Shown here: piece after piece, positions 17,269 to 25,210 of the stretch
Layout: each line of letters opens with the position of its first letter
Numbering within the stretch: the stretch's first letter is position 1
Assembly (NCBI GenBank): GCA_035293765.1
Contig: DATGMF010000026.1
Location: 25,971 to 89,970, forward strand
Reading direction: 5' to 3'
Length of the DNA: 64,000 bases
Source: DASRHT01 sp035293765
GTDB taxonomy: Bacteria; Chloroflexota; Ktedonobacteria; Ktedonobacterales; Ktedonobacteraceae
Notes under the pieces: model-generated
What the model saw: only the letters and a program-made list of their open reading frames with translations
Databases searched by the model: none
What the model was told of the DNA's origin: nothing
Made by a program: the position numbers and the translations under genes

Positions 17269-17683
17269 AGTTGAGCGATCCTTTCGTTAAAAGAGTTAGA
17301 TGAGAATTATTGGCCTAACATCACTGTAAAGGCCGTCCCATGCATATGCTATAGCTGGGCTTTCGTTAGGATACCGGAACGGTATGGAAGGTGCAAGGCT
17401 GAATCTCAAAACCAGGACCATTGGCTGTAAAAACTGACTGTCTCATGCCGCCCGTGGATATGAGGTGAAAATCAGGTGTCCACCTCACAATATATCCTGT
17501 GCTTGCCCTATTTGCAGGATCTTGTCATAAGCTTTATGCTATAAGGTAGAATATGGAGAGGATATGCATCGTTGTATAGATTCTCCGCACTATTTCGTTC
17601 TTATCCATCCATTAGTTGAACGGCCTGAGTTGCGTGAACAAGGCAAATCAGAGGGTAAGACATAGAGAGGTAATTTTTAGGAT
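17269..17683. other. divergent intergenic region
   Basis: These 415 bases separate two lipoprotein genes read outward. They contain small hairpins (ATACCG/CGGTAT near 17370; GAGGTG/CACCTC near 17461-17485). A 33-codon frame lies at 17564-17665, but its GGAGAGG site is only about two bases from the ATG. Promoters for both flanking genes should lie here; the TTGTCA near 17522 is only suggestive. Confidence 0.35.
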
Positions 17684-18193
17684 ATGCAGAACAAACCTGT
17701 AAAGTTGTTGTTGATGATCGTGACTATAGTTGCGCTGATGAGCATTTTCTTCGCCGCCTGTTCCCGAACGGAATCATCTGCTAATTCTGGCAGCACTCCC
17801 ACAGCGCCCGCGCAGAGCGGGGGTACCGGTGGCGCCGGTGCTACGACTCCTACCCCCACTGCAACCTCTCAAGCAGGCAACACTGGTGGCAGCGCCAGCG
17901 GCGGTACTGAGGTCCATATGGGTGACGCAAATTTTGTGAAGAATACAGTTACCATCAGCAAGGGCGGCAGCCTGTTGCTGATTGATGATAGTTCCGTTCC
18001 TCATATTATTCAAAATGGCTCCTGGAGCAGTAGTAACGTGGCTCAGCCGGCTAAAGAGGCGGGCGCGCCAACCGTACAGGTGCAATTTCAGGGGAACGAC
18101 AGGCATACTGTAGGACCGTTTACAACCGCTGGCACCTATCATTTGTACTGCACCATTCACCAGGGAATGAATTTGACGGTAACTGTACAATAA
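17684..18193 (+). CDS. cupredoxin-domain lipoprotein (plastocyanin-like)
   Basis: The 169-residue protein has a lipoprotein signal ending FFAAC at about residue 26 and a Ser/Thr/Gly/Pro-rich linker to about residue 78. A type I blue-copper domain follows. Copper ligands are visible as His in SSVPHIIQNGSW and as Cys, His and Met in YCTIHQGMNLTV (CxxxHxxM spacing). Such proteins shuttle electrons on the outer face of the membrane. A second cupredoxin lipoprotein lies at 58.4 kb beside electron-transfer flavoprotein genes; here no redox partner is adjacent. Confidence 0.85.
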   Translation: MQNKPVKLLLMIVTIVALMSIFFAACSRTESSANSGSTPTAPAQSGGTGGAGATTPTPTATSQAGNTGGSASGGTEVHMGDANFVKNTVTISKGGSLLLIDDSSVPHIIQNGSWSSSNVAQPAKEAGAPTVQVQFQGNDRHTVGPFTTAGTYHLYCTIHQGMNLTVTVQ

Positions 18194-18547
18194 CTGAGGC
18201 GTGTTAGCATAGCGTTATCGACCTGGCAGTGTGGGGTGATGGTCGCGAAAAGATCGACCAGCACCTCGCTGTTCTGCTTCATTGGATGAGGAGCCCGGGT
18301 GGTGCCTGCGTCAAGTGTGTAAGACTAGGAATGTTGGTATCCTCATATTGGGATTTTTGTACATCTGGAGTAATATAGACGTAGATGCGAAGGTATTGTG
18401 CGCTGTAGCATGTAACTTATTTAGATGGTCTAACGTATGAGCAATAGGCATGCATCCCTGAGCGTACGTGTATTCCGGCAAAGAGCCGGGCGTCAGTTGT
18501 CCCGTTAGCCGCATCCTGAATCTTTACATCTGGAGGGGTAACAAGCC
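18194..18547. other. intergenic region, nothing distinctive
   Basis: About 354 bases with a weak GGTCG/CGACC hairpin near 18240 and no open frame worth reporting. The last bases supply the GGAGGGG site of the next gene. Confidence 0.4.
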
Positions 18548-18748
18548 ATGTCAACCGCGACCCAGGAAAACAATCTGAGCCGAGCTTTAGAGCTTGTTGG
18601 GGGCTCTATCGACCCGGAAATTGCCGAGTCCTATCCCTCTTTGGAGGCTCGTATTTTAGCTCAGGCACTGGAGAATGTGGAACTTGCTGAACGTCGTCTA
18701 CGCGAGATTCAGAAACTGGTTGGTGATATTGAGGAGGTGCTGGTTTAA
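18548..18748 (+). CDS. small conserved-looking helical protein, unknown
   Basis: A GGAGGGG site nine bases before the ATG supports this 66-codon gene. The product is acidic and Leu/Glu-rich, with no signal peptide. The C-terminal half (LEARILAQALENVELAERRL onward) has heptad spacing typical of a short coiled coil or helical hairpin. No family is recognised. It is convergent with the dihydrouridine synthase gene. Confidence 0.6.
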   Translation: MSTATQENNLSRALELVGGSIDPEIAESYPSLEARILAQALENVELAERRLREIQKLVGDIEEVLV

Positions 18749-18827
18749 TTGCTCTTTTGCCACAATGATGCCCGGTTGACTGTTGCTGTCTCTTCCTTTG
18801 CTATCAGACCCGAAAGAAGAGCGTTAA

Positions 18828-20036
18828 TTAGCAGGCGCAAGATAGATCGAGTTCGGGATCGTGTAAGTCCTCGACAGGGAGCTCCTGCTCTTCATCGCTG
18901 AAGACTTCGGGCTGATCTAATGCGGCTTGAATGATGCGCTCGACATCAGCCAGACTATTGATTCGCACCAGTTCATTGCGTACGCGCTTAGCCCCAGGGA
19001 AATGTCCCAGATACCAGCCCATATGTTTGCGCAACTCGACGAAGTGATCTTCACCTTTCAGTTTGGCATGAACGCGGGCATGTTCGAGGGCCATCAGCAG
19101 GCGCTCCTCGCGCGTGGGAACGGGCACAGCCATATTTTCGGGCAGGGGCATGATCCCGGAGCGCAATTTTTGCTTCATCTCTTCCCGTTTCTGGAATAGC
19201 CACGGATTGCCAAAACTGGCTCGCCCTATCAGTACGCCGTTCACGCCTGTTTGATGGATGCGTCGGGCAGCCTGGTAGAGATCGTGAATGTCGCCATTGC
19301 CCAGGATGAGTGTGTTGGTCTGGCGCACAATTTCTGCCGCTGCGGCGATGGCTTCCCAGTTTGCCTCACCTTTATATTTCTGTGCCAGTGTGCGCCCGTG
19401 AATGGAAATGTTGGCTGGCTCCAGCTCTAACAAGTCCTTGACCCAGTCGGTGATAACGATAGAATCGTAGCCCAGGCGCGTTTTGACGGAGACGGGCAGC
19501 AGCCGCCGTTCGATTTGGGGCGTGTCACCCCAGATGCGCACGCGCTCCTCATTCATCTGGCGAATGCGCTGGATGCGCTGTGGGTCCATCTCCAGGTCTT
19601 CGAGAGTCTGTCCGTTGGCCCAATCGCGCACACCTTGCTGTGTCGCGCGGATGATTGCTTTAGCCGTATCAGGCATGCGGATAAGCGCGGCCCCTCCGCC
19701 CTTGTGAGCGATAGAGGGAGCTGGACAGCCCATATTAATATCTACTCCATCGAATCCGAGTTCGCAAACGACGTGAGCGGCTTTATAGAAGTATTCCGGG
19801 CGACAGCCGAAAATTTGCGCCACGACGGGACGTTCGGCTGGTGTGTAGAGAAAGTCGCGGAAGATTCTATCGCTGCCGTGCCACAGCCCCTCGACGTTGG
19901 TAAATTCGGTCAGCACAATATCGGGGCGTCCATACAGTCCATGCATGGTGCGGCAGGGCGCGTCCGTGACGCCATCCATAGGAGCCAGGCCGATAATAGG
20001 TTGTGTGATGGTTTGCCAGAAAGATGAATATGTCAT
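18828..20036 (-). CDS. dus: tRNA-dihydrouridine synthase
   Basis: The 402-residue FMN enzyme reduces uridines in the tRNA D-loop. GLAPMDGVTDAPCR opens the TIM barrel, DINMGCPAPSIAHKGGGAAL carries the catalytic Cys, SVKTRLGYDS and ISIHGRTLAQKYKGEANW give the FMN phosphate and tRNA-facing loops, and NGDIHDLYQAARRI and VLIGRASFGNPWLF complete the barrel. A helical domain of the usual Dus type follows, with a 30-residue acidic tail ending SCAC. An insert around residues 145-175 (GQTLEDLEMDPQRIQRIRQM) is not typical of DusB. Which of DusA/B/C it matches is not decided. Confidence 0.9.
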   Translation of the reverse strand: MTYSSFWQTITQPIIGLAPMDGVTDAPCRTMHGLYGRPDIVLTEFTNVEGLWHGSDRIFRDFLYTPAERPVVAQIFGCRPEYFYKAAHVVCELGFDGVDINMGCPAPSIAHKGGGAALIRMPDTAKAIIRATQQGVRDWANGQTLEDLEMDPQRIQRIRQMNEERVRIWGDTPQIERRLLPVSVKTRLGYDSIVITDWVKDLLELEPANISIHGRTLAQKYKGEANWEAIAAAAEIVRQTNTLILGNGDIHDLYQAARRIHQTGVNGVLIGRASFGNPWLFQKREEMKQKLRSGIMPLPENMAVPVPTREERLLMALEHARVHAKLKGEDHFVELRKHMGWYLGHFPGAKRVRNELVRINSLADVERIIQAALDQPEVFSDEEQELPVEDLHDPELDLSCAC

Positions 20037-20049
20037 GATTTTTTATTTA

Positions 20050-20074
20050 CATGTAAACCCTGCTTTAAAGACAG
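20050..20074. promoter_or_regulatory. hairpin in the dus leader
   Basis: GTAAACC and GGTTTAC arms around a CTTTAAAG-containing loop form a stem with one bulged base in the 5' region of the dihydrouridine synthase gene. A regulatory role is possible but not shown. Confidence 0.3.
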
Positions 20075-20164
20075 GTTTACCGGGATATTTACAAAACGCT
20101 AAGTGCTCTTTGTATATTACACGTTTTGGCTTTAACGGTCAATCGGCCGGATCGTCGACTTCGA

Positions 20165-20215
20165 TTCCGCGTTCCTGAGCGCAGCTAGACGCGGTAGCGG
20201 CGTTGGAACGCGGAA
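20165..20215. terminator. 11-bp inverted repeat after the glucosaminidase-like gene
   Basis: TTCCGCGTTCC (20165-20175) pairs exactly with 20205-20215 across a 29-nt loop that is itself GC-rich. It abuts the stop codon at 20220. It may stabilise or end the minus-strand transcript; there is no T-tract. Confidence 0.4.
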
Positions 20216-20219
20216 GGTT

Positions 20220-20885
20220 TCAAGATACTTCGATAGCGCCGTGACGCCAACGATTGACCGCCAGCTTGATGGTGCGTATATAGAGGGCCTCGTCGTTGTT
20301 ATCCGAGCTGGGGGCGTAGACCGGAATGATCTGGTCGATGGTCGATAAGCCCCATTTATCGACATACTGGTCGGCGATCAGCCGGTACCAGTCCTGGAAG
20401 CCCTCTTCCCAGGTCTGATAGAAGCGATACCCCTGGTATTGTGGATGTCCGGCGGTGGCCCGGATATTGCCCAGTGAATGCGTGATTCGAGCCATGCCCC
20501 TGGTGCCAAAGGTGCTTTCGTGCATGAAGAAGGCCAGCGCATAGGCCGGGTCGATGCCATACTGGAGCCCGTAATCATAGAGCGCTTGCCCCTTGCCGCT
20601 GGCCGGAGAGTGGTAATGATCCAGCACGCGATTGATGAAATCTGCGCTGATAGAGGGCTTGCCAACCACCGTGTAGTCTTGAGAAGGAGTGTTAGCGTTG
20701 TTACTGAGCTTGATCAGCAGGAATCCGACGACGGCGATGAACAGGGCGATGTAGATGAGAGGCATATTGAAGCGAGAAGTTTGCCTGCGAGACCGTCTTT
20801 TGGGACGGAAGTAGCGTTTGCGTATTTGTGAGAGATATTTGCTCAGGCGTGATTTGTAATATCGCTGCTTACGAGCCTTTGGCAT
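20220..20885 (-). CDS. membrane-anchored glucosaminidase-like protein
   Basis: From the ATG at 20885 the product is 221 residues; an in-frame TTG at 20903 would overlap the GGGAG site and is less likely. The N terminus is very basic (about 40 residues rich in Arg and Lys), followed by one membrane segment at about residues 41-60 (PLIYIALFIAVVGFLLIKLS). The external part ends in a lysozyme-like glucosaminidase fold: AYALAFFMHESTFGTRGMAR contains the likely catalytic Glu, followed by SLGNIRATAG and the aromatic patch YRFYQTWEEGFQDWYRLI. It probably trims peptidoglycan. Regulation is not visible. Confidence 0.7.
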   Translation of the reverse strand: MPKARKQRYYKSRLSKYLSQIRKRYFRPKRRSRRQTSRFNMPLIYIALFIAVVGFLLIKLSNNANTPSQDYTVVGKPSISADFINRVLDHYHSPASGKGQALYDYGLQYGIDPAYALAFFMHESTFGTRGMARITHSLGNIRATAGHPQYQGYRFYQTWEEGFQDWYRLIADQYVDKWGLSTIDQIIPVYAPSSDNNDEALYIRTIKLAVNRWRHGAIEVS

Positions 20886-20998
20886 CGTCTCCCTTTCTAT
20901 CAAGCTTGGGTTTTCTTCCTTTATTCATGCATATACTATTACGAATAGAGACGTTGTATGTTGCATGGATAGGTTGACATGATGAGCTATGTTGGAGC

Positions 20999-21027
20999 TT
21001 GCATCTAAATGTACTCGATGTTATACT
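20999..21027 (+). promoter_or_regulatory. sigma70-type promoter
   Basis: TTGCAT (20999-21004), a 17-bp spacer and TATACT (21022-21027) precede two small plus-strand ORFs. Confidence 0.55.
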
Positions 21028-21076
21028 GCTCCGTGAAGCAATAACAACTCACGAGATTTCTTCAGAAAGGAGGTGT

Positions 21077-21148
21077 ATGGCGATATCTCAATCCGGAGTA
21101 GGTATTGTGAGACGCAAGAAGAGCATTATGTATCACACCTGCCAATAA
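21077..21148 (+). CDS. tiny ORF with near-perfect Shine-Dalgarno (23 residues)
   Basis: AGAAAGGAGGTGT directly precedes an ATG at 21077. The frame encodes 23 residues starting MAISQSGVGIVRRKKSIMYH and stops at 21148. It lies about 50 bases after a good promoter and 34 bases before the next small gene, so the two may be one transcript. It is basic and has no recognisable motif. Confidence 0.45.
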   Translation: MAISQSGVGIVRRKKSIMYHTCQ

Positions 21149-21182
21149 TATAATCAAACTCTTTGAAGAAAGGAAAGTATAA

Positions 21183-21398
21183 ATGGAGCAACTAAATGTT
21201 TATCTTGAGAGAAACAAAGGATATGGACCAAATTGGAGGATAAGACGAGTTAACGGTGTGGAATTGACGCGATGGTGGGATGGGCCTGTTTATCACGATA
21301 TAGATGTCTATTGTGCTGAAGAAGTTAAGAGAGGAGGGTGGAAAGGAGCGGGTGTAGATCTTGGAGAGCGTGAGACATCAGTAACTTTTTGGCGCTAA
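21183..21398 (+). CDS. small hypothetical protein (71 residues)
   Basis: An AAAGGAAAG site five bases before the ATG supports this gene. The product is rich in Trp, Tyr and Arg (NWRIRRVNGVELTRWWDG) with alternating charged and hydrophobic residues suggesting a small beta-rich fold; there is no signal peptide. It shares a promoter with the 23-codon ORF upstream and ends at a very strong bidirectional hairpin. No family is recognised. Confidence 0.6.
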   Translation: MEQLNVYLERNKGYGPNWRIRRVNGVELTRWWDGPVYHDIDVYCAEEVKRGGWKGAGVDLGERETSVTFWR

Positions 21399-21417
21399 TT
21401 TTTAATATCGTTATTTA

Positions 21418-21470
21418 TAAAAGTGTTTGGGCTAATTCCATTTAAGAGGAAATTAGCCCAAACACTTTTA
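21418..21470. terminator. 20-bp perfect hairpin, bidirectional terminator
   Basis: Two exactly complementary 20-base arms (21418-21437 and 21451-21470) flank a 13-nt loop. It lies between the convergent 71-residue gene and the secreted-protein gene, and its ends are A/T-rich, so it can terminate both transcripts. Confidence 0.8.
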
Positions 21471-21504
21471 TGACTTTAAAATTCTCATTAGCCTTTTAAA
21501 GTCA
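21471..21504 (-). terminator. second hairpin touching the first
   Basis: TGACTTTAAAA (21471-21481) pairs exactly with 21494-21504. It begins directly after the stop codon of the secreted-protein gene and abuts the 20-bp hairpin, giving two stem-loops in tandem. Confidence 0.65.
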
Positions 21505-22074
21505 TCAGAATAGATTATCTGTACCTAGTGGTGCTATAGCTTGGATAGTGTTAGTATTGATCGTATAGGTACTAGATGCGTTACCATAGGATGTTACTTG
21601 GTTAGGAAGGCTCCTTTTAATTTCTTTTCCGTTCTGGTCATACGTTGAACAATATGCTATTGCACCTCTATCAACAACTGTTAAACTGGAGCCGGCTCCT
21701 ATCGTAGGTAGACTACCTGAAAGGAAGACACCTAATAGTGATTTACTACCACAAAAAATCTGATTTGAATAATCCCATTGTCCTCCGCTATTTAGGGTCT
21801 GTCCACAACCGTTAATAACTTGCATAGTTACAGTATATACTTGTCCAATCCCCGGAACACTAGTAAATGTGTAAATTCCTGTCGGAGTTGAAATGATTTT
21901 AACGGTGAGACAATAATCAGGAGGAAAGGAATTGGGGTGAGCAGTTCTTACAGGGTGTGTTCCTGCATGGGCTATTGGTTGTGTACATATAAAGCTGATA
22001 GACGCCACTGCCATGACTGCTATTATACACTTTATGCATTTTTGGATAAACGGACTAAGACTGAAAACCTTCAT
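21505..22074 (-). CDS. secreted protein of unknown family
   Basis: The start at 22074 has an AGGAGA site eight bases upstream; the longer frame from 22113 lacks one. The 189-residue product has a Sec signal: basic residues, then a hydrophobic core (CIIAVMAVASISFICTQP) and a likely cleavage after AHA at about residue 37. The mature part is beta-rich with Thr/Ser/Gly and several Cys (DYCLTVKI, NGCGQTL, IFCGSK, AYCSTY) that could form disulphides. The pattern YTVTMQVINGCGQTLNSGG recalls Ig-like or cellulose-binding folds, but no family is assigned. No cell-wall sorting signal is present. Confidence 0.65.
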   Translation of the reverse strand: MKVFSLSPFIQKCIKCIIAVMAVASISFICTQPIAHAGTHPVRTAHPNSFPPDYCLTVKIISTPTGIYTFTSVPGIGQVYTVTMQVINGCGQTLNSGGQWDYSNQIFCGSKSLLGVFLSGSLPTIGAGSSLTVVDRGAIAYCSTYDQNGKEIKRSLPNQVTSYGNASSTYTINTNTIQAIAPLGTDNLF

Positions 22075-22505
22075 ACAAATTTCTCCTAAGCTATATGCCA
22101 TGACATGGCACATTTACTAAACTAAGCAGTCTACGTTTGTAGATACCACTGATGAGATTTTTAACCCTTTTAATGAATACGTTCTAATATGTACACAAAA
22201 ATGGCATATGGCATTCTTATAGTATAGAGCCATATTCACATGTGCTGAGTTAATTGTTCATATTATACAATATACAAACTCGTCTGTCTAGACATTAGAT
22301 GAAGGTAGATAAAGCTTCTTAGTTTTTTCGTATCTTTAGTACTGTAATACCAATCATACAGAATCGTGCTTGACTTTCGTGGAGCGAACTGTGCGGCAAA
22401 GAAGGGTGTATCTGCGATATAATAGCTACTGAAAGAGGGATGTTCAGCATAGAGCATCCCGTATTTGATGAGATCAAGCAAGCACAACAAAGGGGAATCT
22501 ATTTT
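22075..22505. other. divergent promoter region
   Basis: About 430 AT-rich bases between the secreted-protein gene and the acyl-CoA dehydrogenase. TATAAT at 22418-22423 is a likely -10 box for the dehydrogenase. AGTATA at 22221-22226 reads TATACT on the minus strand and could serve the secreted-protein gene. No RNA gene is seen. Confidence 0.45.
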
Positions 22506-23699
22506 ATGGCACATACACCCGTTGAACGTCAGGCGCAGGTACCGCCGGCCACCGACCTGTATAACATTGATCATCTTCTCTCAGAGGAAGAACGTATGGT
22601 GCGTGATACCGTCCGTAAGTTTGTTCACGAGCGTGTATTGCCCATTATCGGTGATCATTTTGAGGCCGGTACCTTTCCGCGCGAACTGATACCAGAGTTT
22701 GCGGAACTGGGTCTGTTGGGGATGCACCTGGACGGCTATGGTTGCGCCGGGCTAAACGCGGTCTGCTACGGGCTGGCCTGCCAGGAGTTGGAAGCTGGCG
22801 ATAGCGGCGTGCGCTCGTTTGTATCAGTGCAGGGATCGCTGGCGATGTTTCCTATTTACGCCTTTGGCTCGGAGGAGCAGAAGCAGCGCTGGCTCCCGCG
22901 CATGGCCCGGGGCGAAGCTCTCGGCTGTTTTGGCTTGACGGAGCCTGATTTTGGCAGCGATGCAGGCAGTATGCGTACAAACGCTCGTCGTGATGGTGAT
23001 ACGTATATTTTGAACGGCACAAAAATGTGGATTACTAACGGCAGCATTGCCGATGTTGCCGTCGTCTGGGCGCGTACGGAGGAAGGTATCTGTGGCTTTC
23101 TGGTCGAGCGCGGCACGCCCGGTTTTACCACCAGCAATATCCATCGCAAGCTCTCTTTGCGCGCCTCCGTCACCTCAGAACTGCATTTTGAGGATTGCCG
23201 CGTGCCTGCTGCGAATATGCTGCCGAATGTGCGTGGTATGCGAGGACCGCTCTCCTGCTTGAACGAGGCGCGTTATGGTATCGCGTGGGGAGCGGCTGGC
23301 GCAGCTCGTACCTGCTATGAGACGGCGCTGGACTATGCCAAATCGCGCATCCAGTTCAGTCGTCCTATTGCCAGTTTTCAACTGGTGCAGCAGAAACTGG
23401 CGATTATGGCGACTGAATTAGTCAAGTCGCAGTTGCTGGCTCTGCAACTTGGTCGGTTGAAGGACGAGGGATTACTGCATCCGGTGCAGATCTCCGTTGC
23501 CAAACGCAATAATGTGCGTGAGGCGCTGAAAACGGCTCGCGAGGCCCGTTCAGTGCTGGGGGCTAATGGCATCACGCTGGAATATCCGATCAGCCGTCAT
23601 ATGAACAATCTGGAGTCGGTCTTCACCTATGAAGGAACGGATGACGTTCATACCTTGATTATCGGTCAGGCCATTACGGGGATAAACGCTTTCTCCTGA
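22506..23699 (+). CDS. gcdH: acyl-CoA dehydrogenase, glutaryl-CoA dehydrogenase-like
   Basis: I place the start at 22506, behind an AAAGGGG site, giving 397 residues; an ATG at 22440 would add 22 unusual residues. The three-domain acyl-CoA dehydrogenase plan is intact: ACQELEAGDSGVRSFVSVQG, FGLTEPDFGSDAGSMRT and WITNGSIADVAVVWART bind flavin and substrate, and FTYEGTDDVHTLIIGQAITG carries the catalytic Glu. SLRASVTSEL places the Arg that recognises the glutaryl carboxylate in glutaryl-CoA dehydrogenases, and the length matches. The product would be crotonyl-CoA in lysine or tryptophan breakdown. It passes electrons to ETF, encoded at 55.7-63.4 kb. Confidence 0.85.
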   Translation: MAHTPVERQAQVPPATDLYNIDHLLSEEERMVRDTVRKFVHERVLPIIGDHFEAGTFPRELIPEFAELGLLGMHLDGYGCAGLNAVCYGLACQELEAGDSGVRSFVSVQGSLAMFPIYAFGSEEQKQRWLPRMARGEALGCFGLTEPDFGSDAGSMRTNARRDGDTYILNGTKMWITNGSIADVAVVWARTEEGICGFLVERGTPGFTTSNIHRKLSLRASVTSELHFEDCRVPAANMLPNVRGMRGPLSCLNEARYGIAWGAAGAARTCYETALDYAKSRIQFSRPIASFQLVQQKLAIMATELVKSQLLALQLGRLKDEGLLHPVQISVAKRNNVREALKTAREARSVLGANGITLEYPISRHMNNLESVFTYEGTDDVHTLIIGQAITGINAFS

Positions 23700-23726
23700 A
23701 AAACCGCCGATGTCCAGACGTAGCCG

Positions 23727-24311
23727 TTATGGTACCTGGGTGGTAAAAACGACCAGGCGTTGATCGTAGCCCTGAGCCGTCCAGGTGCCGCTACAGGTGA
23801 TCAGGTTTAGATGGCGCTCGCTGGTGGGACCGAAAATCTCGTTCAGTACCTGGTCGCCTGGAGCCGTGACAGGATAGGCCACAACGCGCTGGACGATGAA
23901 GGTAAAGGTTTTTTGGTTGACGGCAGTTACATAGATGGGATCGCCCGTTTTTAATGTGCCAAGCGACCAGAAAAGAGCAGGATCGCCCCCCACTCGATCA
24001 ACGTGCCCGGCGATTACCGCATTGCCGACCTGTCCAGGCGCCGCCCCCTGATCGTACCAGAAAGCGTTGGTCCAGTAGGGCGAGTTGATGGCCTGTGAAA
24101 CTGGCGCGTCCATTTGCCCCGATGAAGTGAGCCCGACGTTGATGATACCGGCGTCGATATGCAGGCGTGGAATTTGTAGGCGCACCGGTTGCAGGGAGGT
24201 GGGGACGATAGACGCATTGCCTTGTAAGGCGGTGTGGTTATTGTAGTTATACGCCGCGATGCCCAGTATAAGCAGGACAATCAGGCAAAGATAGAGCAGC
24301 AGCTTTCTCAT
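23727..24311 (-). CDS. class F-like sortase
   Basis: The 194-residue protein has an N-terminal membrane anchor (about residues 3-22) and a sortase barrel outside. Catalytic residues are visible: His in NAVIAGHVDR, Cys in LNLITCSGTW and Arg in DQRLVVFTT. The start of the barrel, VRLQIPRLHIDAGI, is typical of class D/E/F sortases. Sortases link proteins with LPxTG-like signals to the cell surface; no substrate or pilin gene is adjacent. It lies downstream of the exopolysaccharide cluster on the same strand. The start at 24311 (ATG) is preferred over the TTG one codon earlier. Confidence 0.85.
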   Translation of the reverse strand: MRKLLLYLCLIVLLILGIAAYNYNNHTALQGNASIVPTSLQPVRLQIPRLHIDAGIINVGLTSSGQMDAPVSQAINSPYWTNAFWYDQGAAPGQVGNAVIAGHVDRVGGDPALFWSLGTLKTGDPIYVTAVNQKTFTFIVQRVVAYPVTAPGDQVLNEIFGPTSERHLNLITCSGTWTAQGYDQRLVVFTTQVP

Positions 24312-24447
24312 CAAAAAACCTTTCTGAAGGCCCAGCGCCTGTTGGTGAAAGGAAAGGCGTCGAGAGATGGAACTTCCTGAAAAGTATAATCAATAGAAAG
24401 TGGCTCGTCAATACAAATTCGGTTTATGGATAAAAAGAATCTTACGG

Positions 24448-24483
24448 TACATTTTCGTTGCCTGCACAGGCAACGAAAATGTA
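24448..24483 (-). terminator. 17-bp palindromic terminator
   Basis: Exact arms 24448-24464 and 24467-24483 form a long hairpin ten bases after the stop at 24494. On the minus strand it is followed within about ten bases by a CTTTTTATCC tract, so it ends that gene's transcript. Confidence 0.7.
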
Positions 24484-24493
24484 GTTGTTATGC

Positions 24494-25147
24494 TTACTTA
24501 CACGATGGGGATGGCGTGCCGGGTCCCAGATCGGTGCCGAAATCGCTAATCTTCCACCCTGCACCTTCTTTATCCTGTTGTAATGTGAGGCGAAGCTGGT
24601 AAGGTCTAGTCGATTTGCTGCGCACGATGTTATAGGTGTAGCTCTGGGTATTGTCCTGGACAGTCGCGCTATCAGGTACGAGCGAGAAGTTTTTCACCGG
24701 GCCATAGCAAAGATCATCACTCTGGGCGCGCCGTTTGAAATCGTCGGGTGTGGTATTCAACGTAATGGTCGGCCCGAGATCTCTGTATGCCTGATCATAG
24801 TTGCTCGTCGAGAGCGCGGTAAGAAAATCAGTGGTCGTGGCGGCTGCGTCCGAACTGGCGCTCAAAGCTCCAAAGTAATTAAATCCAACATAACCGATGA
24901 TCGCGGCCAGGATGGCGCAGATAACGAAGACGCTTCCTAGAATCAGGAGGCGCCTGCGCAGCCTCCCGGGTGGCTGTTGCTCGCGTTGAGGGCGTGCAAT
25001 GCGTGGTGTTGGTGGTGGTTGGCTGACACGGGGTATCCCTGGTGGGCGTGGTGGAACGCGGTGTTGTCCTGTTCCGTTCAGAGAGGCGATGGGGCGTCTC
25101 GAAGCTCTTTCTCGTGGGTCGCCGCCCTGGCCTTGTCGTCCCTGCAT
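24494..25147 (-). CDS. membrane protein with proline-rich cytoplasmic tail
   Basis: A GAGGAGG site precedes the ATG at 25147. Of 217 residues the first 65 are rich in Arg, Pro and Gln and presumably cytoplasmic. One membrane segment follows (about 69-90, LLILGSVFVICAILAAIIGY). The external domain (ATTTDFLTALSTSNYDQAYR onward) resembles the small cystatin/NTF2-like DUF4878 domains found on such proteins. It sits between the exopolysaccharide cluster and the sortase gene on the same strand, so a surface role is likely, but the function is unknown. Confidence 0.65.
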   Translation of the reverse strand: MQGRQGQGGDPRERASRRPIASLNGTGQHRVPPRPPGIPRVSQPPPTPRIARPQREQQPPGRLRRRLLILGSVFVICAILAAIIGYVGFNYFGALSASSDAAATTTDFLTALSTSNYDQAYRDLGPTITLNTTPDDFKRRAQSDDLCYGPVKNFSLVPDSATVQDNTQSYTYNIVRSKSTRPYQLRLTLQQDKEGAGWKISDFGTDLGPGTPSPSCK

Positions 25148-25210
25148 GCTAACGTCCTCCTCATGAGTGAAAAATATCGTAAGCTGGCATCTTTGCCTGC
25201 GTATACAAGT

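Noticed and set aside
17564..17665. 33-codon ORF before the cupredoxin gene
   Set aside because: The ribosome binding site is too close to the ATG and the peptide has no recognisable feature.
22263..22574. 103-codon minus frame before the acyl-CoA dehydrogenase
   Set aside because: It overlaps the start of a clear gene on the other strand and covers its promoter region.
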